From positions 60,877,623-60,941,622 of the forward strand of contig OX352765.1 of NCBI GenBank assembly GCA_947095585.1: 64,000 nucleotides of DNA. The letters run 5' to 3'. Below are positions 34,282 to 45,158 of this stretch, piece after piece (the stretch's first letter is position 1; every line of letters begins with the position of its first letter). This stretch comes from Nephrocerus scutellatus (taxonomy: Eukaryota; Arthropoda; Insecta; Diptera; Pipunculidae). A model generated the notes under the pieces. It had not been told where the DNA came from. It made no database searches and worked only from the letters and a program-made list of their open reading frames with translations. The position numbers were made by a program, and so were the translations under genes.

Positions 34282-35266
34282 ATTGCTTAATTATTGTATG
34301 GATTTTAGATTTCATTTTATGAAAGTAAAATTTTTGTAGTAATTGGATTTTGTTTTCTAAACTATTGCGGTGAGCTCTTTTATGCTCTTTCAGAATCTCT
34401 TCTTCCTGCTCAGTTTCATTTGGTAGGTCTTTAACTCTAATTTTAGTAAACCTTGTCTTATATGATTTAAAATGTGTGGGATATACTTCCTTAATTTTTC
34501 CCATTATCTCTTCAGTTGTGAAAATGCCATTAATGACGCTTGGGTTCAGATGCCGTTTAAGCAGCTGAATTAAATCTTCCTCGGAATAATTTTGCCTAGT
34601 AAGTATGTGTCTATGGAAGGTGGGAAAGGGAATTTGAAATTGGTAGCTATCTTGGTTTCCAGTAAAAAACATCAACTGGTTCTTAAAGACGTTTATCGGT
34701 GTTTCGACAGTTTCAATTAATTCGTGAGACGAACTTTCGCTACTGTGTTGCGTAGCAGTCAACACGTTCACTTGAAAGACCCGTGGAGGGCGAGAAAGAG
34801 CATCTGCAACTACATTACTTTTTCCTGGTTTGTAGCGTAGCTCATAATTATATTCCTCGAGAATCGCTTTCCAACGTTTCATCTTGGAATTATTATTTTT
34901 GTTGCTCAGGGCATACGTTAAGGGCTGATGGTCTGTGTAAATTTTTACACTTGAAGTTCCATACAAATAACTTCGTAAAGAGTTCAATGCCCAGATTATT
35001 GCAAGTAGTTCCTTTTCATTTGCTGCGTAATCTTCCTCTGTCTTGCTCAGGGTTCGTGATATAAACGATATTGGTCTATCGTTCTGTGCAAGGACAGCAC
35101 CAAGCGCAAAATTAGAAGCATCTGTTGTTAATTCGAATGGTTCTTTGAAATTAGGATAAGCCAGAATGATATCTTTCGAGACAAGGGAATTTTTTATTTT
35201 GTCAAAGGCCGCGATGGCGTCAGAGTTTAGGTGAACTAATTTTCGGCTGGATTTAGATGTGGACAT
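34130..35266 (-). pseudogene. pol: Errantivirus RNase H and integrase zinc finger
   Basis: FELTTDASNFALGAVLAQ, then FISRTLSKTEEDYAANEKEL and KIYTDHQPLTYAL give a Gypsy RNase H with its catalytic Asp/Glu/Asp. GKSNVVADALSRP ends the domain. A linker leads to the HHCC finger (HKRAHRNSLENK, then CVTCKQHKYDRHP). The frame is open for 378 codons, then lost by a frameshift inside the integrase core. Confidence 0.85.
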
Positions 35267-36020
35267 ACGTCCGTCCTCCCCCTTAAAAGGGATGTCAGGG
35301 GCTTTGTGAGCTTCGCGTAGTCTTTTACAAAACGACGGTAATACCCTGACAGACCAAGAAATGACCGGAGTTCTTTAAGAGTTTTTGGGATGGGAAAATT
35401 TGTGATTGCCTCAACCTTTGCTGGGTTTGTTTTAATACCCTCGGAGGATATCACAAAACCTAGGAACTGAACCTGCTCTTTAAAGAAATCACACTTTTCC
35501 AGTTGTAATTTCATATTCGCTTCGTTGAGTATTTTGAAGATTTCTTCGATATGCTTGACGTGATCTTCTTGGTTTTTACTAAAGATGATAATGTCATCTA
35601 TATACACGTAGCAGATTTTCCCAATGACATCGCGCAAGATGTCATCAAGCACTCGCTGAAAAATAGAAGGCGCGTTTTTTAACCCAAATGGGAGCCTTGT
35701 AAATTCGTATTTTCCGTTATTGATGGAAAATGCCGTTTTCTCAATATCGGATTCCTTCAACGGAATCTGATGAAAACCACTCCTTAGGTCAAGCACTGTA
35801 AAGTACTTGTTTTTACCTAATTGCGCAAGCACTTCGCTAATATCGGGGATCGGATAGCGATCCGCTATGGTGAAGGAATTTAATTTCCTGTAATCAATCA
35901 CCATCCGATATTTCTTGTTCCCTTCAGGATCGGATTTTTTGGGAACTACCTACACCGGTGAATTATAGGGCGACCGTGAAGATCTAATTATTCCATCGTC
36001 GATTAGGCTTTGAACTTGTT
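35236..36020 (-). pseudogene. pol: Errantivirus reverse transcriptase
   Basis: The order is MVIDYRKLNSFTIADRYPIP, FTVLDLRSGFHQIPL, FTRLPFGLKNAPSIFQ, YVYIDDIIIFS (catalytic YIDD), VQFLGFVIS and FLGLSGYYRRF. Upstream, an in-frame TAG (about 35950) interrupts the SRSPYNSPV region, and a frameshift near 36045 separates RT from protease. An indel near 35270 shifts the join to RNase H. The family is the gypsy/17.6/297 group. Confidence 0.85.
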
Positions 36021-36023
36021 TAT

Positions 36024-36600
36024 TTACTTCGTCCTTAACACAGGAAATGGATAATATCGGGTATATACGGGAGTATCCAAATTAGTGCGAATCTCGCCTA
36101 CTACTTTTGTAGTGTAAGTCAGCTTCTCGTCTGACTCCGAAAATAAAGTGGGAAATCTGTTTACGAGTGAAAGAATTGCGTCTTTTTGAGAGGGTACCAT
36201 ATGGCCATGTTTGAGATTTATAGAGTTTATCGATTGGGATGCTTGTTGCTTTATCCTGACTTTCATACCGTTTCCAATTTGCATATAATTTTGTTTAGTG
36301 TAGATAACGGCCGACAGTTCTTTTAGGCTATCGTTACCCAATATAGCATGAAAAGACTTCAGCGATGGTAAAAGAAAAAATTTAATTTTGTGGTCGTTTA
36401 ATCCGAAAAGGCTCGTTTGGACGTGGTGACTGATTTTAATACTGCCTCCCACTGAATTTGCATAAAAAAATTTAGCGTTTAGTATAGGTTTTTCCACTAA
36501 TTGAGGTTGAATATAGTTCCGATTTGATCCAGTGTCTATTAGGATTTTAATGATCTCTCCGCTCTTGGTTCTACTTTCAAAATAAGGTAGCGAAGAGGAA
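36024..36600 (-). pseudogene. pol: Errantivirus aspartic protease
   Basis: IKILIDTGSNRNYIQPQLV carries the Asp-Thr-Gly active site, and FHAILGNDSLKEL is the second conserved region. The frame runs on into the RT leader until the break near 36045. Confidence 0.75.
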
Positions 36601-36601
36601 G

Positions 36602-38942
36602 TTAATCTAAAAAATTAATGTCGGTAAAATCCGTAATTTCATCAACATTATTTTCGGCGTAATAGTCAGATTCTTGCAATGGCTGCATGTAATCAGCTAA
36701 AGTTTCATCATAATTACAATCTTCGGACTGTAAAACTTCATCATATCCACCATTGATGTGGAAATTTGGTTGAGGCTTGATGGAGTTAAACGAAGGTTGT
36801 CTTGACGTAAATTGTTGGGGTTTTTGCATTGCTCCTCGTTGAAATTGGTGGCTCCTAACTTGAGCACTTTGACCAAAGGGCTCGGTCTTAATCTGTTGAT
36901 TTGAAGAAAACGGAGGTTGTTGCCTTGGTGAAAATGATGGTTTGTAGCCTGGTTGGGGTTGGTATTGATACCTTTGCACGTTCTGCTGTTGATAAAATGC
37001 TCTTGCTTGACTGGATATTTAATGGTTGTCTATTGTGCGGATTCACATAATTTTTAGGAAAATTCCTACGTGGGGTTTGTGACGATGAAAACGGGTTGAG
37101 ATGTCCTCTCGTCATACCGTAGTTGTGCATGTGTTGTGATCTGTACCCCTGGTTTTCCAACTTGAGGCACAAGTGAAGTGCCTAGGGTAAATCAACGGGT
37201 TCGCGTACCCTTAATAACCTGGGAAGGTCTCCTTTGAGACCCCTAATGAAGGTATCGAGAGCCTTGTCGCGATTAGTCTGCGTAAGCAGTTGGGTTGACT
37301 CTTGAGAAATTTCCATGCAGGAAATTTTATTGAGGATGAGAGAGAGATGACTCTAGACAGCCTGGTAAAACTCTGATACAGTGCAGCTGCCTTGAACAAG
37401 GGACGACATCTGATGTTCGAGAGTGTTTAAATCGCGCTTGTCGGCGTAGTGCATGACAAGGCATTTGAAAATATTCTCCCAATTGAGTGGAGTGTTGTAC
37501 GACTCCAAAACGGCGTCAGCGTTTCCGATAATCTTGTTTCGGATAATGCTTAAAATACCGAAATATTTAGGCGTTCCTTTTATGGGCTCATATATCTGAA
37601 GAATTCGGTCAACGCTCTTCTTCCAGGAGCTGAATTCTTTTACGTCGCCTGAGAAGTCCCTAATACAACGAACAACGTCTGGGGTTTTATCCAAGTCTCC
37701 TAACCTGTCTCGAAATTGTGCAGCGATTGGCTGATCGACACCGAAACAAAAATCTGCGCTTGGGTTTAAAATGCTATGGATAATCTCTTTCCCTGTCTCT
37801 TTCAAAGTTTTCCGAATTAGGGTGAAAATGATGGTTTGTAGCCTGGTTGGGGTTGGTATTGATACCTTTGCACGTTCTGCTGTTGATAAAATGCTCTTGC
37901 TTGACTGGATATTTAATGGTTGTCTATTGTGCGGATTCACATAATTTTTAGGAAAATTCCTACGTGGGGTTTGTGACGATGAAAACGGGTTGAGATGTCC
38001 TCTCGTCATACCGTAGTTGTGCATGTGTTGTGATCTGTACCCCTGGTTTTCCAACTTGAGGCACAAGTGAAGTGCCTAGGGTAAATCAACGGGTTCGCGT
38101 ACCCTTAATAACCTGGGAAGGTCTCCTTTGAGACCCCTAATGAAGGTATCGAGAGCCTTGTCGCGATTAGTCTGCGTAAGCAGTTGGGTTGACTCTTGAG
38201 AAATTTCCATGCAGGAAATTTTATTGAGGATGAGAGAGAGATGACTCTAGACAGCCTGGTAAAACTCTGATACAGTGCAGCTGCCTTGAACAAGGGACGA
38301 CATCTGATGTTCGAGAGTGTTTAAATCGCGCTTGTCGGCGTAGTGCATGACAAGGCATTTGAAAATATTCTCCCAATTGAGTGGAGTGTTGTACGACTCC
38401 AAAACGGCGTCAGCGTTTCCGATAATCTTGTTTCGGATAATGCTTAAAATACCGAAATATTTAGGCGTTCCTTTTATGGGCTCATATATCTGAAGAATTC
38501 GGTCAACGCTCTTCTTCCAGGAGCTGAATTCTTTTACGTCGCCTGAGAAGTCCCTAATACAACGAACAACGTCTGGGGTTTTATCCAAGTCTCCTAACCT
38601 GTCTCGAAATTGTGCAGCGATTGGCTGATCGACACCGAAACAAAAATCTGCGCTTGGGTTTAAAATGCTATGGATAATCTCTTTCCCTGTCTCTTTCAAA
38701 GTTTTCCGAATTAGGGACGAAATAAGGGTGTCCAGTTCGGGAGTTCCTCTAACCTCTCGGTCACCTTCGAAATTTGCAAAACTAGACGTAGATGAGTTAT
38801 TAAGAATCTCACTAGCAGGAGTAGCAGTATTTGTATTTGTGGAAAGGGTAGGATTTGGAGGTAAGACATTGGCGTGAGGAGCATCGCCCCTAGTGTTGCT
38901 TTGTGGAGGGTCAGTAGACGCTCCGGAACGTAGCTCAGGCAT
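36602..38942 (-). pseudogene. gag: Errantivirus gag with 894-bp internal tandem duplication
   Basis: The ATG at 38942 starts MPELRSGASTDPPQSN. The body (DLDKTPDVVRCIRDFSGDVK, FSSWKKSVDRILQIYEP, KCLVMHYADKRDLNTLEHQM) is gypsy-type Gag. A TAG after EFYQAV (38247) and another after VDLP break the frame. The segment 37821-38714 is repeated head-to-tail as 36927-37820, so both stops occur twice (37353 and 38247). The C-terminal part (36602-36979) is Gln/Pro-rich (PRQQPPFSSNQQ) and ends acidic. I see no CCHC knuckle, as is usual for this group. Confidence 0.8.
36927..38714 (-). repeat. 894-bp tandem duplication within gag
   Basis: Unit boundaries are GGTGAAAATG at 36927 and 37821, and CCGAATTAG ending at 37820 and 38714. 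The copies look identical by eye and share both stop codons, so the event is recent or an assembly slip. Confidence 0.85.
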
Positions 38943-39765
38943 GGTTAAAAAGGAAAGAAATATTTATTTATATAATACGCTTAATTTTCACTTCCCTTAT
39001 TTGATTAACTTGGATTGTTTTATTTTTCAATTATTTTAATATTTAATTTATTCTAAAGCTAATTAATAATAAGAAAAAATGTATTCTTCCTTCTTGATTT
39101 TTAAATAATATATTTGTTTTATATTTAACCTTTTGTTTACCCTTTTGTTTCTTAACAACTCTTTAATTGTTCTTCCTTTTTCTTGAATTTACTTTAAATA
39201 TTAATCTTTAAATTTTATTTTCCCTTGTGAATTTTACCTTTTAATTTGAAATACTTTAATTGAATTCACAACTTAATTACTCTTCCGTTTTCTAGATTTT
39301 ACTTTAATAATTAATCTTTAACGTTTCTTCTTTCTTTTTAATTTTACATTTTAATTTGTAATGTTTTAATTGAATTCGCTAGTTAACTACTCTATAATTT
39401 TCTAGGTTTTACTTTAAATTTTAATCTTTTATTTTTTCTTTTAATTTTACCTTTTAATTTTGTAATGTTTTAATTCAGTACTCTATAATATACTTGATCT
39501 ACGCCTACATTAATAATGCGAATATCAGCATCTTGTTGTTGTATCCAACGTCCTTCCGGTTTTCACAAGCACAAAATGTCAAGAGTTAGCGTAAAGCACT
39601 AATAGTTCCAATATCGCTAATTTGCTGATAAACGCGCGGACCCTGGATTTGGTCACACTATATTAGCTATTTTGCACCGCTTTGGGACCTTTACTAGCTA
39701 TTTTGTAACACTTGAGACTTTGTTTTACCGTACGGGTTTTTTTTAATCCGCGATTTACCGTGCCT
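38943..39765 (-). other. Errantivirus 5' UTR, AT-rich part
   Basis: There is no coding sequence. From 39050 to 39470 the region is a loose repeat of TTTTAATTTTAC, TTTACTTTAA and TTAATCTTTA words (period about 100 bp). Confidence 0.65.
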
Positions 39766-39930
39766 CTTGGGGACTTTTCACGATTTACTGTACCTCTTGG
39801 GGACTTATTTACGCGAAGTACTTTGTTGTACCACTTGGGGACTTTTCACGATTTACTGTACCTCTTGGGGACTTATTTACGCGAAGTACTTTGTTGTACC
39901 ACTTGGGGACTTTTCACGATTTACTGTACC
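39766..39930 (-). repeat. 69-bp tandem repeats in the errantivirus 5' UTR
   Basis: A bit over two copies of a 69-bp block, each made of two CTTGGGGACTT half-sites: CTTGGGGACTTTTCACGATT and CTTGGGGACTTATTTACGCG. The position matches that of the su(Hw) insulator repeats in Drosophila gypsy, but the su(Hw) consensus is not present. Confidence 0.75.
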
Positions 39931-39959
39931 GGTAAACACACTTGCTCACTCTTGCCAGG

Positions 39960-39977
39960 GTCCCTGCTCGGGCGCCA
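39960..39977 (-). other. Errantivirus primer-binding site, tRNA-Lys type
   Basis: The minus strand reads TGGCGCCCGAGCAGGGAC right after the LTR end. This is one mismatch from the retroviral tRNA-Lys3 site. Confidence 0.8.
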
Positions 39978-40290
39978 ATTAATATTTTAAGTTGAAATTT
40001 ATTAAAAAAAATAATCTTTATTTTCCAAACCGGCAGCGATTCTGCCTACATAAAAACTGAACATATAATACTCTTAAAACTAAGCTTTTTATACTCTTAA
40101 TGATAACGTCCTATGCGAAAACATCCAACGGCGACGTGTTCTCACAGGTGCCCATCGTTTCACATCGTACGTGATGGAATGCGGCAATGTCGACAAATCG
40201 TGTTGCACAGACGCACTGTCAGCGAATTCTTCTGACCGACTCGTGGGAAACGGTGCAACATCAACATATAGAATTTATTCTGTGTTAACT
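39977..40290 (-). repeat. Errantivirus 5' LTR
   Basis: 314 bp, starting AGTTAACACAGAATAAATTC on the minus strand. It contains TATAAAAAGC. It differs from the 3' LTR by a small indel near the inner end and a few substitutions (GTGTTCTCACAGGTGCCC against GTGTTATCTCAGGTGCTC). Confidence 0.85.
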
Positions 40291-40756
40291 TATACTCCTA
40301 TAATTCCTCTGTGATTATTTCTGAGATGTTAATTTTTAATGATTTCAACTAGTTCTTCTTCGTCAATAATATCTTTAAAAAATTTATTAGTTCTAATAAT
40401 TTTTAATTGTCTTTATTCTGCGAAATCTTTTTTATAAACGTCTTCTAATATTTTAATAAATTCTTCGTTATCTATATAGACACAGTTTAAAGTTTTCGGG
40501 TTAGAGTGTGTTTTTAGGAGTACTAATGCTGTTTCTTCGTCTAGGGATTTAATGCTAATAACTTTTCAATTTTTTTTTAAAATCTTTAATTGTTTTATTC
40601 GTAATGATCCGGAAATAGTTTTAAAAACTGGTATTTGTGCTTTGAATATATTTAAAGGAGATGGAAATGTATCAGATTTGTTTTCTTCATTTCTTTCTGT
40701 AAGATTTATTTCTATTCTAGAAAGGGAGTTTGCGTTCTAATTTTTTGTTCCTTTTT
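40291..40756 (-). pseudogene. U5 antisense Gypsy fragment, part 2
   Basis: Integrase start and linker (NCVYIDNEEFIKILEDVYKK) up to the KKGTKN region, then interrupted at CCTTTTT. Confidence 0.75.
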
Positions 40757-41247
40757 AAATTCTCTATATTAACTTCACTTGCCCGTGGCTGGCTGGCTGG
40801 CTGGCCAAATCTTGTGATCAATTTTTAACCCACTTCCTACAGCCCGATTTTATTGAAATTTTGCACACATATATATCTCCAAAGACAACACTTTCTATTA
40901 AAATTTGAGGCCCCTTGGGCCGCGGGGTCGGGGAGCTCCCATACAAATATTTTACAAAATTTACCCGATTTTCTTTAAATTTTGTACACATGTGTGTCTT
41001 CGATGGAAAACACTTTTTGTTTGGAGCGATCGGCCCCTTGGGGACCCCAATGTACAATTTTTAAATATCGCTATATCGCATCAGATCACGGCAAAGTCTG
41101 AGCTCTGTGCTTTGTGAGCAGCGCTGTTCGCTGCCGCTGCGTCATTTGGTGAATGATTTTGCCACAAAACGAGCATGCAGTGTGTGTGTGTGTGTGTGTA
41201 TCCCCGATTGGAGAATTTACAAGAAAAATTTTAATTTTTATGGGTTG
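40757..41247 (+). mobile_element. Short T-run-inserted non-autonomous element (copy 2, full)
   Basis: It replaces CCTTTTTTATATACG with CCTTTTT[element]TTTTTTTATATACG. It starts AAATTCTC...TTCACTTGCCCG with a CTGG run. The interior has two similar ~115-bp blocks, each with ATTTTGCACACAT or ATTTTGTACACAT, AACACTTT, CCCATACAAATATT and GCCCCTTGGG. A (TG)n run at about 41178-41200 and TTTTTATGGGTTG close it. No coding capacity; family unknown. T-run targeting, a microsatellite and lack of terminal inverted repeats resemble Helentron-derived non-autonomous elements. Confidence 0.7.
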
Positions 41248-41492
41248 TTTTTTTATATACGATTTCATAATCAAATTCTGCTAATTTTAATCTCCATCTT
41301 ACAAGTTTAGAATTGTGTTCTTTGATTGAAAAAAGGCAAGTTAATGGTTTATGATCTGTTTCGATTTTAAATTTACGTCCAAAAAGGTATGATCTGGAAT
41401 ATTTTGTTGACCAAACAATTGCTAATAGTTCTTTTTCAATAGTACTAGTTAGCTAGCTAGCGTAACAAATTGGCTGATTATTTTGGTATTGC
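41248..41492 (-). pseudogene. U5 antisense Gypsy fragment, part 3 (RNase H)
   Basis: The minus strand gives [11 protein letters not shown] and [18 protein letters not shown]. It ends at the LINE target duplication TATTTTGGTATTGC (41479-41492). Confidence 0.75.
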
Positions 41493-43190
41493 TTTTTTTT
41501 TTTTTTTTTTTAGATTAAGATATTTTATTAAACATTTAGATATTATACAATTTTGACTTAAAAACTAAACTTATAACTATTATTATTAAGTGTCGGCTCA
41601 ACAATAGGGGCCCGACGTATTTACATTGTATTTTTTTTTGGATTGCTTATTATTAAACAATATTTTTTACTACTTAATCTACTACATGTTTATTTTTAAA
41701 GCAATTTAATTTTAAACGATAAATTTTAAAATAAAATAAAAATGAAGAATAATATTAAAGGGGGTATAAACAGGGCGATCTTCAGCCTCTGTAATGTTGA
41801 TTGCTGCCCTTCTCGTAGAAGGAAACGTCTTGATTATTAAAGATGTCGTCAAATCTAGCATCTGTGAATCCTCTGATGTTTATATAGCGGTGGCTTGGCT
41901 CGATTTCTTCGATTCTCAGTCCTTGCATCTCCGGACTTGGATGTGTTTCCAACCCATCAACGAATTTCTTTGCCATTCGGAACAAGTGGTCGGTTATGGG
42001 CAGCAGACCTGCCGCGTCGTAAAGCCTTGCACTCGAGACAAACTTATAGCTGTTTGGCACCCTCCAGAGTCCTGTACAGATCCTAAGTACCTTCCTTTCA
42101 AATAGGGAGATCTTCTTCATCGTTGTTGGTGAGACGGTGAACCATATGGGATAGCCATAGGTTATCACTGGCCTGATGAGCTGCTTGTAGATGAGCAGCC
42201 TGGTGTTGTTTGACAGTCCGTTTCGCCTTCGTAGAAGCGGGTGCACCAAATGAAGGGCGTAATTAGCCTTTTTCAACGTTTTATCGATGTGGGCATTAAA
42301 CTTGAGCCTCTCGGTGAAGTTTATTCCCAGGTACTTCGTCTCTGATTGGGTTTTTATAACTGTGTTGTCTGGAAGGGTGATTTTTAAGGCTCTGCAACGA
42401 CTTGCGATTTTTCTTATCCTTGTTTCGGTTGCTGGTACTCGGAAGCAGATGAGTTCCGTTTTATTGGCGTTGACCTTAAGTCCCCACTTTAGGTAGTAGT
42501 CCCAAAGATTTCTGAGGTGTTCCTCCACTCTTCGGGCAGCTATCTCGGGAGAGCGGGAAACTGCATACGTTATGGAGTCATCCGCGAAGAGCATAGTCCT
42601 TGTTCCGGCTGTATTTGTGGGTTGATCCGCCGTGAAGATGCTATACAGGATTGGTCCAAGTCTGGAACCTTGAGGAACTCCGGCTTTAATCCTTCTCCTT
42701 GTCGATGGGCGGTCGTACACCTGTACAAAGAAGACCCTGTTAAAAAGAAAATTTTTAATTATTTTTACAATATAATTGGGGAAACCAAAACTAATAAGCT
42801 TGTACAGTAGCCCGTTTATCCAGACACTATCGAAAGCTTTTTCGATGTCTAGCAAACAGGCCACTGTACTACTTTTGACGTTCAGTCCTTTAGTGACGTC
42901 ACTGTGAAGCTTCAGCAGAGGGTGCAGCGTAGAGTGCTTTTCTCGGAAACCGTACTGAAAGGAAGGAATAAGATTTCTTTCCGTACAAAACGTATTGATC
43001 TTTTTACGGATCAATGATTCCAATACTTTACTGATACAACACAGTAAAGCTATTGGACGGTAACCAGTTACGCTGGAGCGGTCGGTTTTCTTGGGTACTG
43101 GTACTACCTTGGCCACCTTCCAGTTGTCCGGAAAGTAGCCATTGTTTAGGCAATTGTTGAAAATGATGGTTAACATCAAAATTGCCATAC
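41493..43190 (-). mobile_element. 5'-truncated jockey-type LINE
   Basis: Poly(A) on the minus strand (T-run from 41493), a 3' UTR to about 41781, then an RT frame to 43190. The 14-bp target duplication TATTTTGGTATTGC occurs at 41479-41492 and 43191-43204. Truncation at the 5' end is typical of target-primed reverse transcription. With the largely open frame and perfect duplication, this looks like one of the younger insertions. Confidence 0.9.
41782..43190 (-). pseudogene. LINE reverse transcriptase (ORF2 C-terminal part)
   Basis: About 468 codons open without a stop. Motifs in order: VVPVPKKTDRSSVTGYRPI, ACLLDIEKAFDSVW, AGVPQGSRLGPILYS, TMLFADDSITY (catalytic F-A-D-D), LKVNANKTELICF, ETKYLGINF and YPIWFTVSP, then a ~100-residue tail. 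The YTAD-like FTADQP after PQGS points to the jockey clade (F/Doc/jockey type). The endonuclease and the first part of the RT are missing through truncation, so the copy cannot move itself. The open frame continues about 12 codons into flanking DNA, which is fortuitous. Confidence 0.9.
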
Positions 43191-43952
43191 TATTTTGGTA
43201 TTGCGCCTCATGCATAATTACTAGCATCTGTTGTAAGGGTAAATTTTTTAGTATTTTATATTTGAAATATATATTTTAGTATTCTTTTTTAAGAATAGTG
43301 ACATTGGTTTTGCTATTAATGAATAGTATTTAATGACTTTTCTGTAATAACCAGTGAGTCCTACGAATTGTTTGATTCGTTTTGTATTCAATTTTTTTTG
43401 GGATTTGCTTTTATACCGTTTTGTGTCACTATATGACCAAGAAATTCTGTTTCTTTCTTTAGAAACTCTGATTTATCTAGTTGAATTTTTAAATTTGCTT
43501 TTCTTAAACAGTTAAATATTAAATTAATGCTATTAATAAATAATATTAATAAATAGTCTTTAAAAACTTTTCTGTAATAACCAGTGAGTCCTACGAATTG
43601 TTTGATTCGTTTTGTAATTTTGGGTATTGGAAATTTGTTCATTCAATTTTTTCACTATATGACCAAGAAATTCTGTTTCTTTCTTTAGAAACTCTGATTT
43701 ATCTAGTTGAATTTTTAAATTTGCTTTTCTTAAACAGTTAAATATTAAATTAATTGAATTAATATGCTCTAAACAAATCCAGATAGACTAAACAAATCTT
43801 ATTGATATAAACTTTTAAGAATTCATAATGTCCTCCTTCCACGTTAAAAGCTGTTTTATAAATATCTTTTTCCTCAATTTCTATTTGATGAAATCCCTTT
43901 GCTAAGTCAAGGGTTGTGAAATACTGGCATCTGCCCAGTTAATCTAATATAT
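43191..43952 (-). pseudogene. U5 antisense Gypsy fragment, part 4 (RNase H start and RT)
   Basis: The RNase H start carries the SNYA-TGA stop. [13 protein letters not shown] and the downstream RT tail occur twice because of an internal duplication of roughly 240 bp (two AGTGAGTCCTACGAATTGTT, at about 43350 and 43586). The left copy has [14 protein letters not shown], absent in U2 and U3. The RT start reads [12 protein letters not shown] with a Leu codon, so the U2/U3 stop is not present. Confidence 0.8.
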
Positions 43953-44717
43953 TTTTACGAAAAGTAGTTAGTAGCGCATATAATAGAATTAGAATCCTAA
44001 GATAAATCGCAATGTAAATACTGCATACTTAAAATAAGCAAATGCTACGAAAAGTAGTTGGTTCGAATCCTAGATAAATCACAATGTACTAAAAATAAGT
44101 ACTAAAAATTAGAACTAAGATAATACTGCATACTAAAAATAAGCACTCTTATGTAGCATACTTTTAGGCTGTAAGACTTTAGATTATTAAAAATTTGACA
44201 TTTTAACCGCCTGCAAGTTTAAATCATTGTGTACTGGTCAAACAAGTAGTCAAACCGGTTGTGCGGTTCGCCCGGTTTTTGTAAAAGAACAGGATTGAAC
44301 ATGAAGTCTATTTTTAGAAGATGAGTCATTACATATAAGTGGCGTTAGTTGTAAATAAGGGAATAAGGCTGCAATTTTCTGGTCTTTTCTTGATATTTCT
44401 GTCTAAAATATTGGAAGTTTCTGGAAGCTTTTGATTGAGAATAAATAGAGGCCTTAGGCCGAAGTAAGATCATTAGTTAATTGGAATTTAACCAGTGAAG
44501 TTGTAAAAGTTCTTGCAAGGCGATTAAGCTACTACCTAAGAGAATTATTGCAAAGTACAAGTATTATAAGTGTTCTTGTGTTATCACCAGTATAAATTGT
44601 GAACTTGTGTTATTATTACTGTTTGTGAATTAAAGTTGTTATTTGTATATTAATAGATTTGTGTTGTGTTATATTTGCAAAATCCTTTACGAACTCGAAA
44701 GCCTGAATTTCGTAACA
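43953..44717 (+). mobile_element. U6: complete Gypsy LTR (765 bp)
   Basis: Starts TTTTACGAAA (G-to-T at the second base of the usual TG end) and ends TTTCGTAACA. The B-box word is at 44060-44070. The primer-binding site is at 44720-44738. Confidence 0.9.
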
Positions 44718-44923
44718 ATTGGTGTCAGAAGTAGGATTTTGCAAATCGCGAGACAATAAAATTTTGCAAATGGTGTAAATTGATTTGATAAATATGTTGT
44801 ATGTAATTTATTTCGTCTTTTAATTTAAGAATATCATATTTGTTTAGTTTGTTAATGTTATTTAAAAATTGTGTAATGTTTTTCTGTTGATTTGTTGATT
44901 TTGTATCATCATCATATTTGGCT

Positions 44924-45075
44924 CTACAACTGGGGTCCGGTCTTGGCCTCCCGCAAAAAGTCTCTCCACCGGTCCCGATTTCGAGCCGATGTCATCCAGT
45001 TTGGCATCCCTAAACTCTGGGCGTCCTGATCTACGCCATCCTTCCAGCGTAGGATTGGCCGGTCTCGCTATTATG
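44924..45075 (-). pseudogene. LINE ORF2 C-terminus, antisense fragment (U6)
   Basis: Same fragment as U2, with the stop codon at 44926-44924. Confidence 0.6.
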
Positions 45076-45158
45076 CACTCGATGTTGACACGCGAAAGTC
45101 AAACACCGGCTGTGCATTTGTTGTCGTCGTCGGCAGAAGACAGTGGCCCTTTCTACGG

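Larger units (their letters stand above)
31577..40290 (-). mobile_element. Errantivirus-type Gypsy element with env (8.7 kb, defective)
   Basis: A full LTR-to-LTR element on the minus strand flanked by a TATA target duplication (31573-31576 and 40291-40294); the uninterrupted units read TTTATATACTTC here. The LTRs are 316 and 314 bp. The order 5'-LTR, tRNA-Lys-type PBS, repeat-bearing 5' UTR, gag, protease, RT, RNase H, integrase, env, PPT, LTR is that of gypsy-group insect endogenous retroviruses, which prefer TATA-like targets. Every ORF is broken. The two LTRs differ at roughly 3-5% of positions by eye, so the insertion is not very recent. Confidence 0.9.

Noticed and set aside
39766..39930. 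CRISPR-like repeat array
   Set aside because: The repeats are directly adjacent with no unique spacers, and the sequence is eukaryotic.
39712..39990. Repetitive protein-like frames over the 69-bp repeats
   Set aside because: They arise from tandem repeats in a retroelement 5' UTR, antisense to the element.
41794..42810. Plus-strand frames opposite the LINE RT
   Set aside because: They are antisense shadows of a clearly recognisable reverse transcriptase.
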